Below are positions 1 to 5,269 of a stretch of 5,269 nt of DNA, in pieces; within the stretch, counting starts at the first letter, position 1, and every line of letters starts with the position of its first letter. The notes under the pieces were generated by a model. It ran no database searches. It had not been told where the DNA came from and was given only the letters and a program-made list of their open reading frames with translations. A program made the translations under genes and the position numbers. Source of the stretch: Candidatus Babeliales bacterium (GTDB lineage Bacteria > Babelota > Babeliae > Babelales > Vermiphilaceae); assembly GCA_020053845.1 (NCBI GenBank), contig JAGVMI010000089.1, positions 1-5,269 on the forward strand, written 5' to 3'.

Positions 1-1649
1 AAGAAGCTACTATTGATGCGATAGTGCATCATAAGTGGCGTTTGACGCTTTGCTATTGCACTTTTAATTGCCATGATAAAAGGCGATACTGACCGATTAA
101 AATCAACGCACAAAGGTGCGTGCGGATTAGCTTTAAGATACTGCGTTAGCTCTTCAAGCTCTGCTTCGTCTGTCACCAATGGCTTTTCAACAAATACTGC
201 TTTTCCTGCACGCAGTGCATTCAATGTCTGACGCGCATGATAGCGATGAGGCGATGCAATCACTACAGCATCTACAGAATCTTGCCTGAGCAATTCAAGA
301 TCGCTCGTACACACCGATGTGGCATTATATAATTTTCCCGCAGCATGTACATTTGTGGCATCAGGATCTGCAAGAGCGTCGATAGTTACTCCACGCATAC
401 GCGCAAGCACGGGCATAAGGCGCTCTTTTGCGAATCTACCCACACCAATAACGCCGACGCGCACTGTTTCCCGCTGCGCAGGCACAAAACAATGTGCACT
501 GGTAGTTTGCAGTTGAATACGTGCACGATGATGTTCCACGCGCATATCATCTGTTTGATTTGTTTCTGCTACACATGAGAGCACAACGCCATACGTTCGC
601 TTTTCTTTAATGCGTACATACGCTTCATCAAGGGTATTGAGCGTCGCCTCTTCTTTAGTGAAAATACTGACGTGTAGCTCATTATTTTCAATAAGCGAAA
701 CAATTTCTTGCATGTTGCGCTGCTCGCTCCATGCCTCATAACTCCAACGCCCAGGACGGCGATCTGCATTATCAGTATAAGCGCGTGTCATGTAATCATG
801 TGCGCACACCATGCTCAGATCAATCTCTTTTTCATGAAATGGCTCGCGACTAATTGAAAGCCCAATGTCACCTGCAATAATCACTCTGCCGCGCCGCCGT
901 GTGATCTCCATTGCTCGCTGCACAAGATCATTACTTGCACTATCAACGGCAATAATGGTCACATCAAAACCACTGTGCTGCGTAAACAATGCTGCTTCGT
1001 GCAGCACATCATCATTGGATGCATGGAATGCGCGATCTGCACCAACTGTATAGGCATCTGCTATGCGTTCAGGAATAATATCGGTACCGAACACACGACA
1101 ACCAGATTTTTTGGCGCACTGTATAATAAGTTGGCCAAGTAGCCCAAGTCCAATAACCGCAACGCGGTCTCCAAGCTGCAGTTGGGCTCTGCGCACACTA
1201 TGCAATGCTGCTGAACCGACAGTTGCTACGCTCGCTTTTTTCAATAATTCTTTGCTTGAAAGACGTGTTACTAGATGATCGGGAACCACTGCAAGATCGG
1301 CATGATGCGCGTATCCTGCGCCAGCACATGCTACAAAATCTCCTGGGCGCACATGCGTAACTTTTTTGCCCGTTGCAATTACCTGCCCTGTACATGAGTA
1401 GCCAAGAGATTGTATCACACGACTGGGGCGCCGTGCACGAGCAGAAGTTACTGCCGCATCAAGAATCATTTTTACTTTGCGAGGCACATTATCAAACAAG
1501 CCTGTTTGCGTACTTGCAACAGTAGCAATATCGGTATCAGACCCAATAAATGAATACGAGACAAGTACAAGCACCGCTTGATCTTGAAGGAGGGGCTGCG
1601 CCATCTCTTGAACTGCTAAACTTCCTTTATCGAGAAACACTTGTCTCAT
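1..1649 (-). CDS. Bi-domain oxidoreductase (medium-chain dehydrogenase + Gfo/Idh/MocA), C-terminus missing
   Basis: The frame is open from an ATG at 1647-1649 to the left edge, giving 549 visible residues. An in-frame TAA lies just upstream of the ATG, so no earlier ATG is possible. Residues 1 to about 355 resemble the zinc-alcohol-dehydrogenase (MDR) fold: a GroES-like half with YSCTG (84-88) and ACAGAGYAHHADLAVVP (107-123), then a nucleotide-binding GLGLLG at 167-172. From about 396 comes a Gfo/Idh/MocA Rossmann domain with VGVIGVGRFA (398-407), the EKP motif (488-490, Lys489 the likely catalytic lysine), FNRSVSP (517-523) and YRIN (543-546). The domain order and these motifs match the family annotated as bi-domain-containing oxidoreductase, usually about 700 residues, so roughly 150 are missing. 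The usual MDR catalytic-zinc cysteine region reads FIGSD with no Cys, as is normal in this family. These proteins occur in polysaccharide clusters; the substrate is unknown. The gene starts 26 bases after the WecB-WecC stop, so it is probably co-transcribed with it. Confidence 0.88.
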   Translation of the reverse strand, partial: MRQVFLDKGSLAVQEMAQPLLQDQAVLVLVSYSFIGSDTDIATVASTQTGLFDNVPRKVKMILDAAVTSARARRPSRVIQSLGYSCTGQVIATGKKVTHVRPGDFVACAGAGYAHHADLAVVPDHLVTRLSSKELLKKASVATVGSAALHSVRRAQLQLGDRVAVIGLGLLGQLIIQCAKKSGCRVFGTDIIPERIADAYTVGADRAFHASNDDVLHEAALFTQHSGFDVTIIAVDSASNDLVQRAMEITRRRGRVIIAGDIGLSISREPFHEKEIDLSMVCAHDYMTRAYTDNADRRPGRWSYEAWSEQRNMQEIVSLIENNELHVSIFTKEEATLNTLDEAYVRIKEKRTYGVVLSCVAETNQTDDMRVEHHRARIQLQTTSAHCFVPAQRETVRVGVIGVGRFAKERLMPVLARMRGVTIDALADPDATNVHAAGKLYNATSVCTSDLELLRQDSVDAVVIASPHRYHARQTLNALRAGKAVFVEKPLVTDEAELEELTQYLKANPHAPLCVDFNRSVSPFIMAIKSAIAKRQTPLMMHYRINSSF

Positions 1650-1657
1650 ACACCTCG

Positions 1658-1662
1658 TCCTT
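1658..1662 (-). promoter_or_regulatory. Ribosome-binding site of the bi-domain oxidoreductase
   Basis: AAGGA on the minus strand is followed by 8 bases and then the ATG at 1649. A second purine patch, GAGG, lies closer to the start. The site falls inside the 26-base gap after the upstream stop codon and fixes the start. It is also a reference for the identical signal seen inside the WecB-WecC gene. Confidence 0.75.
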
Positions 1663-1675
1663 TAACGGATTAGCC

Positions 1676-4192
1676 TTAGTCGCCACTGGAGGTAGATGTC
1701 ACTTGTTGTTGGTTGACGATAAAAAAATCAAGTGCGCTATGCGCCGGCCAGAAAGTTGTATCGCGCTGCGCATGTAGTTTGCGAGATTCGTACAGAATCC
1801 CACAGAAGTCTAACACTTTTTTATGTTCTAGCAATGCACGATCAATAGTTTTAAAGCGATCATGCGCAACAAGAAATACCACAAGATCTGCACGTTGTAT
1901 ACCTGCATTCAGCGTTGTTATGGTTACTTCAGTCTGACGTGCAAGCTGATCTTGATCTGCATGCGGATCAGTAATACTCACATTGACGTTATGTTCTTTA
2001 AGATATGCTCCAACATGCAATGCTGGTGATTCACGCAAATCATCAACGTTTGGTTTGTACGTAGCTCCGAGCAATAGTACCGTACAGGGAATGCCATTTT
2101 CTTTTTCAATTGCACGTGCAGCGTGCTCAATAAGAGCTCCTAGTTGATAAGGCCGCGCATCATTTACCATGCGCGCCGCTTTGAGCAATTGTGTGCTCTG
2201 TGGAAAGCCTTCCACTAAAAACCACGGATCAACTGCAATGCAATGCCCACCAACACCGCACGTTGGACGCAAAATATTCACACGCGGATGCTTATTTGCA
2301 AGTTCAATTACTTCATAAGGATCAAGCGATAGCTCTTGCGCCATTGATGCTACATCATGAGCAAATGCAATCTCTACATCACGTGCGCTATTTTCAACAA
2401 GCTTCACAAGCTCTGCCATACGCGCTTGCGTAACATGCAGCTCGCCTTTCACAAACGGCTCATAAAACAACCGCGCAGCTCGCGCACATGCAGGAGTTAC
2501 ACCACCTATCAAGCGATCATTGCTCACAAGTTCTTTGAAAATCTTGCCAGGCAAAACACGCTCAGGGCAGTGCGCTACATAAAAATCTTTTCCTGCGCAC
2601 AAGCCTGTTTTTTGCGCAAGATACTCTGCTATACGCTCAGTGGTGCCTACCGATATGGTCGATTCGATAATTACCACATTGCCCGACTCAAGAACTGGCA
2701 CAATCGCATCTGCTGCTGCAAATACAGCACTCAAATCAGCTTTTTTATCGTGGGTAATAGGAGTAGGTACCGCAATAATAAAGTAGCGTGCTGCGTGTAC
2801 GGCAGTATGTGCTTTAAAATTTTTCCCCTCAAGTGCAACAATCAAATGCTCGTACACCTCGGGCTCGCAAATAACTGGGTTGCCTTGATTAATACGCTCA
2901 ACACGACTTGCATCAATGTCATAGCCTGCAACGTCATATCCACAGCGCGCTGCAAGCAATGCAGTGGGCAATCCTATGTAACCAAGACCAACAACACATA
3001 CGCTTTCCATGCCTACTTTCCTTGCTTCATGTGCACATGCTTCATCCATGTGCGAATAATAGTGCTCTTTAATAATCTGCGCTATGCGCTCTGACGCTTT
3101 ACCATCGCCATATACATGTACATCACCTGACGCCTGCTGATGCTGCACTGCATGATGCTCAAGCGCCTGATAAATAGCTTGGGGATCAGTGCCTACTAAA
3201 TGTGCATATCCCGCGAGCACGCCTTCCATGCGCTCTGTTTTATCGCGCAGTACCAATACTGTTTTGCCTAAGCTTACCGCTTCTTCTTGCAAACCACCTG
3301 AATCAGTCACCACGCATGTTGCCGCATCAAGCAGATATACCATATCCGGATATGCAAACGGCTCGCTCAGCCATACATTACCGCATGCAGCAAGCCCTAC
3401 ATTGCCTATTGCACGTACAACTGCAGGATTAGGATGATATGCATATATGCCATAGGCATCTTCATGAGTATCAAAATAGCGCTTGAGCGTAGCAAGTACA
3501 TGCTCAACGCCCTGCTCTAATAGTTCTCGCCGATGTAACGTAATTGCAATAATACGCTTACCATGCATACGCGCATGTTCTATGCGCTCGCGCAAAAGAG
3601 GCGATACATGCACACTGCCGGCAGTAATAGCCTGCTTTAACTGATACAACGCATCTACCACGGTATTGCCCACGCAATGTATTCTATCACTGCGAATATG
3701 CTCGCGGCATAGCTGATCCTGAGCAAGTGTGGTTGGCACAAAATGATGCGCAGTTGCCAAACTAATAATGCGGCGATTCATCTCTTCGGGAAATGGATGC
3801 ATGATATCATCGGTGCGCAAGCCAGCTTCCACATGCCCTACAGGAATGTGTAGATAAAATGCACATAATGCTGCAGCCATAGCAGTGGTAGTGTCGCCCT
3901 GTACCAGTATGAGGCGCGGATTAACTTCTTGAAAATACTGCTTTGCATGATTGAGCACTGCATGCGTAAGATAGAAAAGATCTTGCCCAGGGCGCATAAT
4001 AGCCCATGATACATCAGGAACAATCTCAAAAAGATCAAACACATCATGGAGCAATGCTTTGTGTTGTCCACTTGAACACAAAAGCACCGGTAATCCTGCC
4101 GCTTTTAAGGCATGATACACCGGTGCCATTTTTATACCTTCAGGACGCGTGCCGATGACGATTACAATCGGACGTTCGTGCTGGTGTGCCAT
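1676..4192 (-). CDS. wecB-wecC: Fused UDP-GlcNAc 2-epimerase / UDP-ManNAc dehydrogenase (WecB-WecC)
   Basis: This is one uninterrupted 838-residue frame, numbered from the ATG at 4190-4192. Residues 4 to about 378 are a full-length WecB/MnaA epimerase: GTRPEGIKMAP near the start, GDTT with Asp100, VEAGLR with Glu122, PFPEEMNRR with Glu136, LHRRE with His220, then TDSGGLQEEA and RDKTER. These four residues match the E. coli catalytic set Asp95, Glu117, Glu131 and His213. After a linker of about 16 residues, residues 395 to about 805 are a WecC-type nucleotide-sugar dehydrogenase: VVGLGYIG for NAD (400-407), HCPERVLPG, KLVEN with Lys597 and Asn601, GVGGHCIAVDPWF with nucleophile Cys651, and YKPNVDDLRESPA. 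HCPERVLPG and HCIAVDPWF favour ManNAc dehydrogenase over UDP-glucose dehydrogenase. The predicted cytoplasmic route is UDP-GlcNAc to UDP-ManNAc to UDP-ManNAcA for surface polysaccharide. A GTG in frame at 4240 would add 16 residues, but it lies at the predicted transcription start and precedes the family's normal N-terminus. A tail of about 30 residues follows the dehydrogenase. Fusion of these normally separate neighbours is uncommon as far as I know. Confidence 0.93.
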   Translation of the reverse strand: MAHQHERPIVIVIGTRPEGIKMAPVYHALKAAGLPVLLCSSGQHKALLHDVFDLFEIVPDVSWAIMRPGQDLFYLTHAVLNHAKQYFQEVNPRLILVQGDTTTAMAAALCAFYLHIPVGHVEAGLRTDDIMHPFPEEMNRRIISLATAHHFVPTTLAQDQLCREHIRSDRIHCVGNTVVDALYQLKQAITAGSVHVSPLLRERIEHARMHGKRIIAITLHRRELLEQGVEHVLATLKRYFDTHEDAYGIYAYHPNPAVVRAIGNVGLAACGNVWLSEPFAYPDMVYLLDAATCVVTDSGGLQEEAVSLGKTVLVLRDKTERMEGVLAGYAHLVGTDPQAIYQALEHHAVQHQQASGDVHVYGDGKASERIAQIIKEHYYSHMDEACAHEARKVGMESVCVVGLGYIGLPTALLAARCGYDVAGYDIDASRVERINQGNPVICEPEVYEHLIVALEGKNFKAHTAVHAARYFIIAVPTPITHDKKADLSAVFAAADAIVPVLESGNVVIIESTISVGTTERIAEYLAQKTGLCAGKDFYVAHCPERVLPGKIFKELVSNDRLIGGVTPACARAARLFYEPFVKGELHVTQARMAELVKLVENSARDVEIAFAHDVASMAQELSLDPYEVIELANKHPRVNILRPTCGVGGHCIAVDPWFLVEGFPQSTQLLKAARMVNDARPYQLGALIEHAARAIEKENGIPCTVLLLGATYKPNVDDLRESPALHVGAYLKEHNVNVSITDPHADQDQLARQTEVTITTLNAGIQRADLVVFLVAHDRFKTIDRALLEHKKVLDFCGILYESRKLHAQRDTTFWPAHSALDFFIVNQQQVTSTSSGD
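3019..3023 (-). promoter_or_regulatory. Internal Shine-Dalgarno site at the WecB/WecC junction
   Basis: AAGGA lies inside the fused gene, 8 bases before the in-frame ATG at 3008-3010 that encodes Met395, exactly where the dehydrogenase homology begins (MESVCVVGLGYIG). Sequence and spacing equal those of the real start at 1649. It could drive separate synthesis of a dehydrogenase of about 444 residues, or be a relic of two ancestral genes. The codons also encode linker residues, so chance cannot be excluded. Confidence 0.5.
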
Positions 4193-4197
4193 CACTG

Positions 4198-4202
4198 CTC
4201 TT
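4198..4202 (-). promoter_or_regulatory. Weak ribosome-binding site of the WecB-WecC fusion
   Basis: AAGAG on the minus strand, within TTAAAAGAG, lies 5 bases before the ATG at 4192. It is a weak, slightly close Shine-Dalgarno match. It still supports this ATG over the GTG at 4240, which has no purine-rich site in front of it. Confidence 0.45.
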
Positions 4203-4245
4203 TTAATCTGCTTACTCTTCGAGCCGTATGTTGCTACCACTAATC

Positions 4246-4273
4246 ACTATAACACACTCAGCTCACATGACAA
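4246..4273 (-). promoter_or_regulatory. Sigma-70-type promoter for the WecB-WecC operon
   Basis: On the minus strand, TTGTCA (4268-4273; 5 of 6 to the -35 consensus TTGACA) and TATAGT (4246-4251; 5 of 6 to the -10 consensus TATAAT) are separated by 16 bases. The spacer ends in TGT, which gives an extended -10 (TGnTATAGT). Transcription would begin near 4239, leaving an untranslated leader of roughly 47 bases before the ATG at 4192. The site lies in the 105-base gap after the upstream gene, 4193-4297, and nothing else clear is seen there. No operator-like inverted repeat was noticed. Confidence 0.6.
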
Positions 4274-4297
4274 CGCTTAAAAAACTAACCGCCCCAC

Positions 4298-5254
4298 TTA
4301 TTGATGCGATTCGTCTGTGCCCTTGCGATGGTACCCCGTGTACAACTTGTAACCAATATAAGTAAGTCCCGCTGCTGCTGGCGCTGCTACATACCAATAC
4401 TGGCATGCAACCTGCATCATGTGCTGCGAAAAAGTAAGCTCTGTACGCGGATTAACAGACAAATCATGTGGCTTGCTTGTTTTTACCGGCAAAAGTTTCT
4501 GAGAACCCGATTTTACGTTATTCCATAATTCAAGAAGATCTTTTGCAATACGGCAACGCGATTCACAGTCCTTAGCATCATCGTACTGCTGCGTCCACCA
4601 ATTCAGGTTTCCAATAGTGCCTGATGCAAGTTGATACGCGCTAAACTCTTGGCACGCTTGCCGTACAGCGCTATGCAATACATCATCACATAACACATTC
4701 ACATCATACAAAGCCACTAGCGCATCCTTGATGCCAATATTATCAACTGCAAAGCGTTGCAACAACGCAGTTTTGCGATCTTTTTTATCTTGCTCCCATG
4801 CACACACACGAGCAAGATTTTCCAAATCATCGCGTATATCTTTTTCAAGCTCTTGAACAAACGTTTTGTGGATTGAATCAGATGCGCCACTAAGCTTCTC
4901 AGCCGCTTGCGCGATATCTTGTGAAGCTTCAAGAATAATACTTATATTTGCCCAAAGGGTTTCTGGACACTCAATGCTTACAATGTTGCTCCCAACAGCA
5001 TCAATTGATTCCCTCATCTTCGTGAGAGTATCAAAGCACTTTACTTGTGCATCTTCAAAGTTACAAAAGCGAGAAGCCCACCCAACTTTTTCGCAAGAAA
5101 GCGCGCGCGCCACTTTCCAATAATCATCTTTCATAAGCATGTAGCGCTGCACATTCGTGAGTACATCATGCTCATCGGTACAGAGCTCAATAATATCTGC
5201 ATTTTCAGGCCACATCGCGACTATCTGCTGCGATAGTGCATGCCATCCTGGAAC
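4298..5254 (-). CDS. Hypothetical protein with C-terminal membrane segment, N-terminus missing
   Basis: The frame enters from the right edge and ends at TAA (4298-4300), with 318 native residues visible. The five residues encoded beyond 5254 come from adapter and are excluded. I do not recognise a family. Most of the visible part looks helical and charged. A Glu/Lys/Gln-rich stretch at about 105-165 could form a coiled coil. Eleven cysteines and eight tryptophans are scattered along it (for example NWWTQQYDD at 218-226), without a CxxC zinc motif. A single hydrophobic segment at about 283-305 (YWYVAAPAAAGLTYIGYKLY) is followed by the basic YHRK and a short polar end. The basic flank suggests the C-terminus is cytoplasmic and the main domain lies outside the membrane, which would need an N-terminal export signal in the missing part. 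A tail-anchored cytoplasmic protein is the alternative. The promoter downstream suggests it is not part of the polysaccharide operon. Confidence 0.75.
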   Translation of the reverse strand, partial: VPGWHALSQQIVAMWPENADIIELCTDEHDVLTNVQRYMLMKDDYWKVARALSCEKVGWASRFCNFEDAQVKCFDTLTKMRESIDAVGSNIVSIECPETLWANISIILEASQDIAQAAEKLSGASDSIHKTFVQELEKDIRDDLENLARVCAWEQDKKDRKTALLQRFAVDNIGIKDALVALYDVNVLCDDVLHSAVRQACQEFSAYQLASGTIGNLNWWTQQYDDAKDCESRCRIAKDLLELWNNVKSGSQKLLPVKTSKPHDLSVNPRTELTFSQHMMQVACQYWYVAAPAAAGLTYIGYKLYTGYHRKGTDESHQ

Positions 5255-5269
5255 AGATCGGAAGAGCAC
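5255..5269. other. Illumina adapter remnant (not genomic)
   Basis: The final 15 bases read AGATCGGAAGAGCAC, identical to the first 15 bases of the standard Illumina TruSeq adapter seen when reads run through short inserts. It sits exactly at the contig end, as expected from untrimmed reads. Translated on the minus strand it would add five spurious residues (VLFRS, or MLFRS if the GTG is read as a start) to the hypothetical protein. Confidence 0.96.

Noticed and set aside
17..29. 13-base direct repeat TGCGATAGTGCAT at both ends of the window (17-29 and 5229-5241)
   Set aside because: It lies in two unrelated coding sequences in different frames, and one match of this length is not far from chance in 5 kb. 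There is no flanking similarity, so I do not call a terminal repeat, circular contig or attachment site.
1..1649. Possible CRISPR array, tandem repeat, tRNA or insertion sequence anywhere in the window
   Set aside because: Reading both strands, I saw no regularly spaced repeats, tRNA-like cloverleaf, transposase motif or terminal inverted repeats. Nearly all of the window is explained by minus-strand coding sequence.
2357..3094. 245-residue open frame on the plus strand, antisense to the WecC half
   Set aside because: It is an antisense shadow of a well-matched gene. The translation is rich in Cys, Asn, His and Arg, shows no recognisable motif, and has no convincing ribosome-binding site.
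4193..4240. N-terminal 16-residue extension of the fusion from a GTG at 4240
   Set aside because: It has no ribosome-binding site, coincides with the predicted transcription start, and lies before the normal beginning of WecB proteins.
4274..4300. Possible intrinsic terminator after the hypothetical gene: a G-rich stretch followed by six T on the minus strand
   Set aside because: I could find no inverted repeat that would form a stem in front of the T run. The run alone is not enough.

Overview
The window is a bacterial contig fragment, and all of its credible genes lie on the minus strand. Read right to left (the direction of transcription), they are: (1) the 3' part of an unrecognised protein gene with a C-terminal membrane segment, 4298-5254; (2) a 105-base gap carrying a good sigma-70-type promoter; (3) one 838-residue reading frame that joins a UDP-N-acetylglucosamine 2-epimerase (WecB/MnaA type) to a UDP-N-acetyl-D-mannosamine dehydrogenase (WecC type), 1676-4192; (4) after 26 bases, a second double-domain gene, a medium-chain dehydrogenase joined to a Gfo/Idh/MocA oxidoreductase, 1-1649, cut off by the left edge. 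The last 15 bases, 5255-5269, are identical to the start of the Illumina TruSeq read-through adapter and are almost certainly not genomic.

Genes 3 and 4 look like the first part of a surface-polysaccharide operon that continues past the left edge. The WecB half should convert UDP-GlcNAc to UDP-ManNAc. The WecC half should oxidise that to UDP-ManNAcA with two NAD+. The result is a nucleotide-activated uronic acid of the kind used in capsules, O-antigens and enterobacterial common antigen. The following bi-domain oxidoreductase belongs to a family usually found in such clusters, but its substrate is not established. Two consecutive genes therefore carry four enzyme domains. A promoter directly upstream of the fusion suggests that this operon starts there and is separate from gene 1.

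The most notable observation is the WecB-WecC junction. The second domain begins at a methionine codon preceded by AAGGA at an 8-base spacing, exactly the signal used by the next real gene. This looks like two ancestral genes that lost the stop codon between them while the second gene's ribosome-binding site stayed in place. It may still allow separate production of the dehydrogenase.

The organism cannot be fixed from this sequence. G+C is in the mid-40s percent, estimated by eye from sampled lines. The genes are tightly packed, the code is standard, Shine-Dalgarno signals are present, and the adapter remnant suggests an untrimmed short-read assembly, perhaps a metagenome. A poorly sampled candidate phylum (for example Dependentiae) is possible, but this is a guess with no marker gene behind it.
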